A stretch of DNA of 64,000 nucleotides from JAEUMW01 sp963734295 (lineage in GTDB: Bacteria > Pseudomonadota > Gammaproteobacteria > Burkholderiales > JAEUMW01). The translations under genes were made by a program, and so were the position numbers. A model generated the notes under the pieces. That model was not told where the DNA came from and searched no databases. It saw only the letters and a list, made by a program, of their open reading frames with translations. This document shows positions 55,079 through 64,000 of the stretch, piece after piece (the stretch's first letter is position 1; each line of letters starts with the position of its first letter). The stretch lies in assembly GCA_963734295.1 (NCBI GenBank), contig CAVTGS010000013.1:1-64000 (forward strand), in the 5' to 3' direction.

Positions 55079-55386
55079 GCGGCTGTGTCCCCTGGCCCGC
55101 CTTTTGGATGGCTGCGCGACTCGCGTTGACGAGCCCAGGTCAGCCGTGCTGGAAGCTACTAAAGCGCGGGTTTACTCAACCATCAGGCGGTGGGTCACTC
55201 CTGTGGGCTCCTTCTCTCCTCTTGGCTTTCCGGCGGGCTCGTGACGTCCCGGGGGTTGATGTCGGATGCGTACCGGTCTAATGTATCCGTGGCCCCCGTG
55301 TTACCTATCCGGATACCGTGGTCTCAGTAATCGAAGGTGTGCGCGATGCTGCACATGACCTTCAGCCCTCGAGAGGTAATAAGTCA
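55079..55386. other. No gene recognised
   Basis: Intergenic between the DUF6880 fragment and the gene at 55387. No hairpin or repeat stands out; GAGAGG 11 nt before 55387 is a plausible ribosome-binding site. Confidence 0.4.
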
Positions 55387-55983
55387 ATGAACTCGTATGA
55401 CCCTTCTCGAGAGGAGCCTCAATGCGCGACGGCCTCCGCCATCATCCCGCCCGACCTCGTCCGCTCTGCACGAAAGTACGTTAGATGGCTGAATCGGGCA
55501 CTCTACGAGAAGGCGCTCCCGGCTAACGACCGCGTACGCGCCGCTGCCTCCTGCCTCGCGATTGCTCAGGAACATCATCACTCGATCGTCCTACTCGTCA
55601 AACATTCACTGTACGCATCAAGCTTCGCGCTGATTCGGGTAGTCTTTGAGGCGTATGTACGGGGCAAATGGCTTGCCCTTTGCGCGACGGATGCTCAGGT
55701 TCAACAGTTCTGGAAGGGCAGGGAGCCACCGCATCAGGAAAGTGTAGCGATTTCGGCGTGGTCAATCGTCGCGACTATGCTTCCTGCGTTGCGTCGTCTG
55801 ATACTTGTCGCGGCGGAAGCCCAAGTAGCGAGTCGTCGGCAGCAGGACGAACGTTTTGTATCGGCGACTACGATACGTGTAACCGGACCGGGTCGCGATC
55901 TGATAACTTGCCACCGGGATCGTGGAAAACATGCTCCGACATTGCGAAGATCGAGAAATCCGGCGGACAACTTCAGGCGATAA
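55387..55983 (+). CDS. DUF6988-like hypothetical protein, 3' end uncertain
   Basis: An all-helical protein; the first 120 residues (CLAIAQEHHHSIVLLVKHSL, YASSFALIRVVFEAYVRGKW, LCATDAQVQQFWKGREPP) match the conserved front of proteins of the DUF6988 type, whose function is unknown. After PP the translation no longer looks like that family, so a frame change or fusion to unrelated sequence probably occurred near 55730. GC is lower here than in the core genes. RBS-like GAGAGG precedes ATG 55387. Confidence 0.6.
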   Translation: MNSYDPSREEPQCATASAIIPPDLVRSARKYVRWLNRALYEKALPANDRVRAAASCLAIAQEHHHSIVLLVKHSLYASSFALIRVVFEAYVRGKWLALCATDAQVQQFWKGREPPHQESVAISAWSIVATMLPALRRLILVAAEAQVASRRQQDERFVSATTIRVTGPGRDLITCHRDRGKHAPTLRRSRNPADNFRR

Positions 55984-56193
55984 ATGACTGCGGGCAAGCA
56001 AGCAGGATTTCATCTAAAAAAGCAGAATTCTGCTGGCACGACTTGGCAGATCACATACATCGACTGGAGTTCCTCTTCGGCGAAGGCCCAGGTAGAGGTT
56101 GTCTGTGCGCGTGAGTGGCGGCGCGGCACAACGTTTGGCGATTTCGACGGCTACTTCTCCTGCCGCGACAAGGTTTTTCGTACATCTAGATAA
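55984..56193 (+). CDS. Short hypothetical protein or C-terminal fragment
   Basis: A 69-residue frame: TWQITYIDWSSSSAKAQVEV and FGDFDGYFSCRDKVFRTS look like real secreted-protein sequence, but no start signal is convincing and the N-terminal part may lie in another frame upstream. Unknown function. Confidence 0.3.
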   Translation: MTAGKQAGFHLKKQNSAGTTWQITYIDWSSSSAKAQVEVVCAREWRRGTTFGDFDGYFSCRDKVFRTSR

Positions 56194-56205
56194 GGCGGTT
56201 TTTGG

Positions 56206-56664
56206 ATGCGCCAGCTGTCCTTCGACGAACTCCGTAACCTCGGTGTTGTAGACGAGGTATGCCATGCTCTGGAAATGTTTACAGTGTGCCTTGTAACGGT
56301 GGTGGAGCGTTCCGGCCGCGAAGACCTTGTCCACTGCGGCTCGGGCACACTGGTCAACGCCGATGGTCGCTTCGGAGTCCTTACGGCTGATCACGTTCTG
56401 AACAATTTTCCGAGCACCCGAGTCGGGTTGCTTTTCCCTGGCGCGGCAGCGCCGCAGCGAGTTCTCATACAGACTTCGCAAAAGTGGCACATTGGTCCAG
56501 CCACAAACACAGCAGCTGGCCCGGATCTTGGGTTCCTCGAAGTTCACCCGGCCGACAGACTACGATTCCCAAGCTCTTGTGCCTTCTACAATATTGCTGC
56601 GCGCCGCGAGATCAACTCGCGCACGCCTCCTGACATTTCGATGGGCGGCTGGTCCGTGGCCTGA
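56206..56664 (+). CDS. Trypsin-like (S1) domain protein, probably truncated
   Basis: A 152-residue protein whose centre resembles a trypsin-like fold: VHCGSGTLVNADGRFGVLTADHVLNNF has the position of the catalytic His (in TADHV), and AAGPDLGFLEV that of the Asp. The Ser region (GxSGG) is not seen before the stop; ISMGGWSV may be the remains. Proteins like this, with a degraded triad, occur in mobile islands and some defence loci. No signal peptide. Confidence 0.5.
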   Translation: MRQLSFDELRNLGVVDEVCHALEMFTVCLVTVVERSGREDLVHCGSGTLVNADGRFGVLTADHVLNNFPSTRVGLLFPGAAAPQRVLIQTSQKWHIGPATNTAAGPDLGFLEVHPADRLRFPSSCAFYNIAARREINSRTPPDISMGGWSVA

Positions 56665-57145
56665 CGAATGGACCACGGAAGGTAAGCCCGAAGAATTCCG
56701 GCGTTCGGGGCATTTGCGGCGAGATGTAGTTTAGGAAACGAACGCCGCCCGGCGAATTTGACTCCCAACGCTGAAGTGAGTTGCCGGACAGTGGGCGAAG
56801 CGGGCTGTGGCAATCATCTTTGCGAAGTAAAGAGTCGCTGCTAAACGCCTTCTGTCCGGAGTTGCCTGCTCAGCTGGCGCAGAAGGCCCTGATGTCACGG
56901 TCCTCGAAGCTTATGGCGTGTCCGCCAAGCTCGCTGCTATCCCGCGTCGCTCAGCGAAACCGATCCGCTCGCCTCGCAGTGCCAATGCTGCGGAGCGTCA
57001 GCTATCGCGAGCTGCCGCCAGTCCCATCCAATACGCGGCCTGATCTTGTGGCTTGGTCGCCGTACGAAGCACTGAGTATGGCCCGCCGGTGGCCGCGGCT
57101 GCCGAGGGCTGAAGCTGAAAGTGTCTTCTTGACGCGTCGACTCGC
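56665..57145. other. Stretch without a supported gene
   Basis: Open frames such as 56781-57149 on plus lack family motifs. It could be the lost 3' part of the preceding gene in other frames. No repeats other than the one starting at 57146. Confidence 0.35.
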
Positions 57146-57196
57146 GTAAAATTACTCGCTGTATTGGTAATTTGTCGATGACCTACCAGCGCCCCC
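57146..57196. repeat. 51-bp direct repeat, left copy
   Basis: Matches 57712-57763 except for one missing base. It contains TTACTC-type half-sites followed by GTCGATGACCTACCAGCGCC, which reads as a promoter and the first codons (MTYQRPRA) of a gene that is not continued. Confidence 0.85.
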
Positions 57197-57363
57197 GGGC
57201 GCTCAGCGGTCGCGTGATCCCGACCATTCCCATGGTGAAGCGCGTTTCCTCACGTTCGGTGTGTCCAGCACCAGCGCGCTCCTGGTTGTTTCTCACATTC
57301 GACGCGGTCGACGTACACGCTTGATCAGTGCGCGTCGCGCAACTCGTGCAGAAAGGAGGATCT

Positions 57364-57630
57364 ATGAAGAAGGCTAAATCCAGCGCAGCAGATGAACTGC
57401 GGCCCGAATACCGCCGCGAGGATCTCGGCAAAGGCGTACGCGGCAAGTACTATGCCGCTTACCAAAAAGGCTCGAATCTCGTGCTGTTGAATCCCGATAT
57501 TGCCAAAGCGTTCCCGACCTCAGAAGCGGTTAACGAAGCGCTCCGTGGCCTCCTGCATCTTACCGAGCAAACGGCGAAGCTAAGCCGTCGTTCGAGGGGG
57601 CGCGCCGCGAAAGGCACGGCGCGCCCCTGA
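57364..57630 (+). CDS. Small antitoxin-like hypothetical protein
   Basis: An 88-residue protein: DELRPEYRREDLGKGVRGKYY, LVLLNPDIAKAFPTSEAVNEAL, then a basic tail. It resembles widespread small proteins encoded ahead of PIN or other toxins; no toxin follows here. AGGAGG lies 6 nt before ATG 57364. It sits between the two copies of the 51-bp repeat. Confidence 0.7.
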   Translation: MKKAKSSAADELRPEYRREDLGKGVRGKYYAAYQKGSNLVLLNPDIAKAFPTSEAVNEALRGLLHLTEQTAKLSRRSRGRAAKGTARP

Positions 57631-57711
57631 GCTTCGATGTCACCGGCAGCTACCGCTGCCATGGAGCGGAGATCCTAAAGGCGCCGGGTACTCTCCTACG
57701 CGCTGTCTTGA

Positions 57712-57763
57712 GTAAAATTACTCGCTGTATTGAGTAATTTGTCGATGACCTACCAGCGCCCCC
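57712..57763. repeat. 52-bp direct repeat, right copy, with palindromes
   Basis: Includes GAGTAAAATTACTC (perfect palindrome) and TTACTC-N8-GAGTAA, overlapping inverted repeats like an operator, then ATG at 57745 reading MTYQRPQAPRA. Partner of 57146-57196. Confidence 0.85.
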
Positions 57764-57808
57764 AGGCCCCGCGTGCTTGCCGGACCTGAGCCTGTCTGCC
57801 GACGCCGC

Positions 57809-59043
<1,235 letters not shown>

Positions 59044-59132
59044 GTTACTAATCATCCTGAATGTTGCGAATCAGCTGCAAAGCCGTGAATCGAAGATCAA
59101 CGGATTGATCGCGGTTATGCGACTCAGCGCAT

Positions 59133-60109
59133 TCACGATTCATGCGCCATCAGCTCAGTCGACCAGAAATCGCCCTGCGTCATGCTGATCACTCTGCCCA
59201 GCAGCAGATATTCCATCAGCGCCTTCTGCGCGTGCAGCCGGTTTTCCGCCTCGTCCCAGACGACGCTCTGCGGGCCGTCGATCACCTCGGCCGCGACTTC
59301 CTCGCCGCGATGCGCCGGCAGGCAGTGCATGAACAGCGCGTCCGGCTTGGCGAGCCGCATCATCTCGCGCATCGACCTGCCAGTCGTCGAAGTCGCGCCT
59401 GCGCTCTTCGTTCTCGGCCTCGAAGCCCATGCTGGTCCAGACGTCGGTGGTGACGAGGTCGGCGCCGCGCGCGGCCTCCATCGGGTCGGCGAATTCCTCG
59501 TAGTGGTCGGTGCCGTAGAGGCCGGCGCGCTCCGGCTCGACTTCGTAGCCGGGCGGCGTGGAGACGTGCACGTTGAAGTCGAACACCTCGGCCGCCTGCA
59601 GCCAGGTGTTGCAGACGTTGTTCGAGTCGCCGATCCAGGCCACGGTCTTGCCGCGGATCGGGCCGCGATGCTCGATGAAGGTGTAGATGTCGGCGAGGAT
59701 CTGGCACGGGTGGTATTCGTTGGTCAGGCCGTTGATGACCGGCACGCGCGAGTGGCGCCGCGAAGCGCTCGATGATCGTCCTGCTCGAAGGTGCGGATCA
59801 TCACGATGTCGCACCATGCGCGAGATGACCTGCGCCGCGTCCTCCACCGGCTCGCCGCGCCCGAGCTGCGTGTCGCGCGTGTTGAGGTAGATCGCCGCGC
59901 CGCCGAGCTGGTGCATGCCGGCCTCGAACGACAGCCGCGTGCGCGTGGACTGCTTCTCGAAGATCATCACCAGCGTGCGGTCCGCGCAGCGGCCAGTAGC
60001 GCTGGTAGGACTTGAACTGCTGCTTGATCCAGCGCGTGCGCTCGAACAGGTACTCGAACTCGTCGCGCGCGAAGTCCTTGAACTGGAGAAAATGCCGGAC
60101 CGGGCTCAT
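59133..60109 (-). pseudogene. argF: Ornithine carbamoyltransferase ArgF, frameshifted
   Basis: Transfers carbamoyl phosphate to ornithine, giving citrulline. ATG 60109 gives HFLQFKDFARDEFEYLFER; then FEKQSTRTRLSFEAGMHQLG carries the carbamoyl-phosphate motif STRTR, HSRVPVINGLTNEYHPCQIL carries HPCQ, and FMHCLPAHRGEEV carries the HCLP motif near the C-terminus. Frame changes near 59975, 59765-59810 and 59375 separate the blocks. It ends 90 bp before argG and starts 21 bp after argD. Confidence 0.9.
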
Positions 60110-60129
60110 CGAGCGGCGCGACGGCCCGG

Positions 60130-61339
60130 CTAGCGGGCCGCTGCCGCAGCCGCGGGAGTCGCCAGAAAGTCGGCCACGAGCGGCACCAGGCCGTCGAGCA
60201 ACAGCCCCGCTTCGGCCTTGCTCATGACGAGCGGCGGCAGCAGGCGGATCACGCTGTCGGCCGTGACGTTGATCAGCAGCCCGCGCTCGAGCGCGTGCTT
60301 GACCAGGTCGCCGCACGGACGGTCGAGCTCGATGCCGATCATCAGGCCCTTGCCGCGGATCTCCTTCACGCCCGCGGACGCCGGCGAGCCGCGTCGCGCA
60401 GTCCGTCGCGCATGAAATCGCCCGATCGCCGCGGCGTTGGCCATCAGCCCGTCGTCTTCGATGATCGTCGAGCGTCGTCGAGCGCCGGCCGTGCAGGCGA
60501 GCGGATTGCCGCCGAAGGTGGAGCCGTGGTTGCCGGGCTTGAACACGCTCGGCCGCCGCGCCGGCGGCGAGGCAGGCGCCGATCGGCACGCCGGAGCCCA
60601 GTCCCTTGGCCAGCGTCATCACGTCGGGCGTGATGCCGGCGTGCTGGAACGCGAACCAGCTGCCGGTGCGGCCGATGCCGCTCTGCACCTCGTCCAGCAT
60701 GAGCAGCCAGCCCTGCGCGTCGCAGATCGCGCGCAGGCTTCGCGAGGTAAGCCGGGTCCGGCACACATCGATGCCGCCTTCGCCCTGGATCGGCTCGACC
60801 AGCACCGCCACGACGTTCTGGTTGTGCGCGGCCACCTGCTGGACCGCCTCGAGATCGTTGTACGGCACGCGCACGAAGCCCGTGAGCAGCGGCTCGAAGC
60901 CGGCCTGCACCTTGCGGCTGCCGGTGGCGGACAGCGTGGCCATGGTGCGGCCGTGGAAGCTTGCTCCATCACGATGATCGTGGGCAGATCGATCCCCTTC
61001 TGGTGGCCGAAGAGGCGCGCGAGCTTGATCGCGGCCTCGTTCGCCTCCGCAGCCGGAGTTGCAGAAGAACACGTCGTCCATGCCCGACACGTCGCAGAGC
61101 TTCGTCGGCGAGCTCTTCCTGTCGCGTGACGCGATAGAGGTTCGAGGTGTGGATGAGCGTCGCCGGCCTGCTCTGCCAGCGCCTGGCAAGCCGCGGGTGG
61201 GCGTGACCGAGCCCGCACACGGCGATGCCGGCGAGCGCGTCGAGATAGCGCTTGCCCGACGTCGTCCCAGAGCCAGACGCCCTTCGCCGCGCGCGAAGGC
61301 GACCGGCAGCCGGGCATAGGTGTTCATCAGATTGGACAT
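60130..61339 (-). pseudogene. argD: Acetylornithine aminotransferase ArgD, frameshifted
   Basis: A class-III PLP aminotransferase that makes N-acetylornithine. ATG 61339 gives MNTYARLPVAFARGEG; later blocks are YLDALAGIAVCGLGHAHPRL, FCNSGAEANEAAIKLAR-like sequence near 61040, EPIQGEGGIDVC, LMLDEVQSGIGRTGSWFAFQ, the PLP Lys in TLAKGLGSGVPIGA, and KPGNHGSTFGGNPLA. At least six frame changes occur between 61300 and 60370. The last block (VIRLLPPLVMSKAEAGLLLD) runs to the stop at 60130. Confidence 0.9.
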
Positions 61340-61350
61340 GGCCGTTCCCC

Positions 61351-61389
61351 AGAAAACAAAAGGCACACGAGGCCGGAGCCGGCGTGTGC
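61351..61389 (-). terminator. Hairpin between the decarboxylase gene and argD
   Basis: On the minus strand GCACACG pairs with CGTGTGC, extended by inner CCGG pairing, and is followed by a T-rich run (TTTTGTTTTCT). It ends 12 bp before the argD start, so it separates the decarboxylase transcript from argD. Confidence 0.65.
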
Positions 61390-61455
61390 GCCACGAACGC
61401 GATATGTACCGCAATCGGTCCGCGCCTGCAAGTATTGGCCGCGCACCGCGTCGGC

Positions 61456-63436
61456 CTAGTGCACGAGCGGTCGCAGTCCGCTTTCCTCCGTGGCCTGCAG
61501 CACCCGCACGCAGGGCAGGTACCCCTCGTAGAGGATGCCGTGCATCTCGATCTTCTTCGGCGAGCGCAGCAGCCCGACCAGGTAGTGGATGATCTCGGTC
61601 GTGATGAGCTGTCCCGGCACCAGCACCGGTATGCCGGGCGGGTACGGCGTGATCTGGTCGGCGGCGACCCGGCCCTCGATCTCGAGGTTCGCCTGGTCGT
61701 TCTCGAGCAGGAGCGGCACCGGCTCGCCCGTGCAGTAGAAGGCGTCACGCGGCAGGTACCGCAGCTCGGTGAAGCGCGGGGAGCTCGGGCGCCGGATAGA
61801 GACGCCGCGGCGCACGGCCCTCGCGCGCGATGCGCATCAGCGCGTCGTACAGGCGCGAGACCTTGCTGCGGGTGGTGCCGATCGTGAGCAGCAGCGTGAG
61901 CGTGTTGAAGGTGGATTTCTCGACCTGGATGTTGAAGCGCTCGAGGAGCTCGCTCTGCAGTTCCTCGACCGTGTAGCCGCAGGACGAGATGTCGAGGGTG
62001 ACCTTGGTCGGGTCGAGCAGGATGCCGTCGTCCGCCACTTCCTCCGGCAGGAGGTCGGCGAGCTCCAGCACCCGGAACATCCCCGTCGCGTTGATCTGGT
62101 GCCGCAGCTCGCGCGCGAGCCCGAGGGTGCGCGCGAGGAGCTTGTAGCCCTCCATCACCGCCTGCTTCCGGCCGACGTCGAGGCTCGCGATGATCGCGTA
62201 TTGCGGGCTCGTCGAGGTGTGCATGTTGAAGTTCTCGCGGAAGATGTGCTCGACGAAGTCGGGGTCGTTCACGTGGATCATGCTCGCCTGCGAGAAGGCC
62301 GACAGCACCTTGTGGGTCGACTGGGTCGCGTAGTCGGCCCCGGCCTCCAGGGCGGTCGGGCGGAACTCCGGGTGGAAGCGGGCGAAGCCGTACCATGCCT
62401 CGTCCACCATGACCTTGATGCGCTTCGCGTGGGCGGCCTCGATGATGGGCTTCAGGTCGTAGCGCAGGCCGTCGTAGGTGCACGACGTGAGCACGACCGC
62501 CTCCGCGTCCGGGTGCTCATCGAACGCCTTGAGCAGGGTCGCCTTCGGCACCGGCCCGAAGATGCCGTAGCGCCGGTTCACCGACGCGTCGAGGTAGATC
62601 GGCCGGGCGCCGGACAGGATGACCCCGTGGTGCACCGACTTGTGGCAGTTGCGGTCGAGCAGCAGCTTCTCGCCGGGCGCGATCAGCGTCTGCAGCATCA
62701 CCTTGTTCGCGGTCGAGGTGCCGTTGGTGGCGAAGAACGTGCGCCGCGCGCCGAACGCCTTGGCCGCCATCTTCTGCGCCTCGAGGATGACGCCGCCGGG
62801 CTTCATCAGCGAGTCGAGCATCGGCACCGACACCGAGAGGTCCGCGTCGAAGACGTGCTCGCCCATGAACTGGTAGAAGTCCTGCACCCAGGGGCTGTCG
62901 CGCAGGCTGTCGCCGCTCGAGTGCCCGGGCGAATGCCAGGCGTCCTTCGCCATGAAGACGTAGGTCTTCAGCTGGTCGTAGAACGGCGTGCGCGACTTTT
63001 CCTGGATCTGGGCGTTGATGATGCGGTACCAGCCGCGGTAATCGCGCTCCTCCCGGTAGAAGTAGCCGTCCACCGCCTCGGAGAAGAGGGCGTCCACCAC
63101 CTCGTCCTCGGCTTCCTTGGCGATCATGATGTAGACATCGAGCTCGGGGCGGAAGCGGGTGATCTTCTGCACCAGCGAGAGCGCGGTCATCTGCAGCGAG
63201 CGCCGCGAGCTCTTGCCGTTCGCGAGCGTGTACAGGGTGTCGTCGACCACCACCGCCTGCAGGTCGCCGTCGTCCTCGATCGCCTTCAACGCCTCGCGCG
63301 CCGTGGCGACACCGGCGAAGGTGACGCCCAGGGGGTTGTCGAGCGCCTTGGCGGCGCTGTTCAAGCCCTTGATCAGGTCCTTCAGGACGAGCGCTTCGTC
63401 GTTGATGACGAGCACGCGGCTCACCGGATTGCGCAT
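61456..63436 (-). pseudogene. Orn/Lys/Arg decarboxylase (fold type I), one frameshift
   Basis: A PLP-dependent basic amino-acid decarboxylase of the large bacterial type (about 660 residues), cytoplasmic. The N-terminal receiver-like wing domain (VLVINDEALVLKDLIKGL) leads to the catalytic domain: AWHSPGHSSGDS, FFATNGTSTANKVMLQTL, DRNCHKSVHHG, MVDEAWYGFARFHPEF, and the PLP Lys in YATQSTHKVLSAFSQASM. An extra C near 61780 shifts the frame before RFTELRYLPRDAFY; the C-terminal domain then ends at 61456. ATG 63436 gives MRNPVSRVLVIND. Whether it uses arginine, lysine or ornithine is not clear; it lies next to the arginine genes, and homospermidine synthase in this window needs putrescine. Confidence 0.88.
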
Positions 63437-63580
63437 GGCGGGTCTGGCGGAAAAAAGCCGCTTTATGCGCCAATTCCGCGCCCGAGGCAACCCTGCGGCA
63501 GGTCGCGCGAGCCGGGGAATTTCCTTGCCGGGGCGGGGTCGCACATGTCGGTTCCACTGATTACGGTTCACATTTCAACC

Positions 63581-64000
63581 ATGACGCGCTGGCTGCTCGC
63601 TTTGCTGATGTCCCTGCTGCTCGCCCTGGCAGCTCTGCCGGGGTCGGCCGAGCAGCCGGCCGCGCCGGTGACGGTGTTCTCCATCGAGGGCGGCATCGGT
63701 CCCGCGACCGCGGACTTCGTCTCGCGCGGGCTCGCGAAGGCGCACACGAGCGGTTCTCAGCTGGTGGTGATCATGATGGACACGCCCGGCGGGCTCGACA
63801 CCTCCATGCGTCAGATCATCAAGGACATCCTGGCCTCACCGGTGCCGGTCGCGACCTATGTCGCCCCGAGCGGCGCACGGGCCGCAAGCGCCGGCACCTA
63901 TATCCTGTTCGCGAGCCATATCGCAGCCATGGCACCTGGAACCAATCTCGGCGCTGCGACGCCGGTTGCCATCGGCGGCGCGCCGGAAGGCGAGCCGCAG
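63581..64000 (+). CDS. NfeD-type membrane serine protease, N-terminal part
   Basis: The first 140 residues of an NfeD/ClpP-class protein running past the window end. A signal peptide (WLLALLMSLLLALAALPGSA) leads to the protease domain: GGIGPATADFVSRGL, VVIMMDTPGGLDTSMRQII, and SGARAASAGTYILFASHIAA with the nucleophile Ser in ASAGTY. These proteases cleave stomatin-like partners, whose gene usually lies downstream. ATG 63581 lacks a strong ribosome-binding site. It is divergent from the decarboxylase gene. Confidence 0.9.
   Translation, partial: MTRWLLALLMSLLLALAALPGSAEQPAAPVTVFSIEGGIGPATADFVSRGLAKAHTSGSQLVVIMMDTPGGLDTSMRQIIKDILASPVPVATYVAPSGARAASAGTYILFASHIAAMAPGTNLGAATPVAIGGAPEGEPQ

Overview
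The window reads as a piece of a GC-rich betaproteobacterial chromosome. The support is the gene order yciB-yciI-bolA-ppiC, an argD-argF-argG cluster, a lexA / imuA-imuB-dnaE2 SOS mutagenesis operon and a homospermidine synthase. No tRNA, rRNA or CRISPR array was seen.

Layout. 0-4 kb: a DUF302 protein, a small periplasmic protein whose end was rewritten by a 39-bp duplication, and an IS1380-like element with an exact 5-bp target duplication. 4-15.6 kb: scattered housekeeping and accessory genes (homospermidine synthase, DUF882 peptidase, MBL-fold enzyme, BTAD regulator, queuosine-precursor transporter, PatB-type lyase, EAL and XRE proteins) plus decayed remnants. 15.6-24.4 kb (minus strand): one apparent SOS operon running from a LexA-box-like site through a repeat-bearing small gene, lexA, a lower-GC tcmP/DUF5131 pair, imuA, imuB and dnaE2. 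24.6-30 kb: a two-gene radical-SAM RiPP locus (precursor plus GrrM-like maturase) back to back with a DUF4062 / STAND-like gene pair that looks like a defence module. 30-34 kb: a two-domain peptidoglycan hydrolase and the yciB-bolA-ppiC operon. 34-47.7 kb: a secreted trypsin-like protease, a TPR protein and a hybrid type II secretion operon (GspG, F, E, PilM/N/O-like, GspC-like, a secretin with a cohesin-like tail, three pseudopilins). 47.8-57.8 kb: an accessory island with a DUF6880-like gene split by an IS21 element, two further copies of that gene's 3' end, MntA/HepT and VapC-type toxin-antitoxin modules, an IS4-like relic and several small genes. 57.8-64 kb: argG, argF, argD, a fold-type-I Orn/Lys/Arg decarboxylase and the start of an NfeD-type protease.

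Two patterns cut across the window. First, many genes that should be intact (argG, argF, argD, gspE, gspF, gspD, imuB, dnaE2 and others) carry single-base insertions that break the frame while the coding signal continues in the next frame. This looks more like an error-prone assembly than decay, so most entries typed as pseudogene below may be intact genes. Second, two families of short repeats sit inside coding sequences of the SOS operon. One is a 147-bp unit present three times, always in the same reading frame and with a length divisible by three. The other is a purine/pyrimidine-armed hairpin repeat present several times in dnaE2, whose core is read in the same frame in the two fullest copies. 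These frame-compatible repeats, the tcmP/DUF5131 pair placed inside the SOS operon, the RiPP locus and the DUF4062/STAND pair are the most interesting parts.
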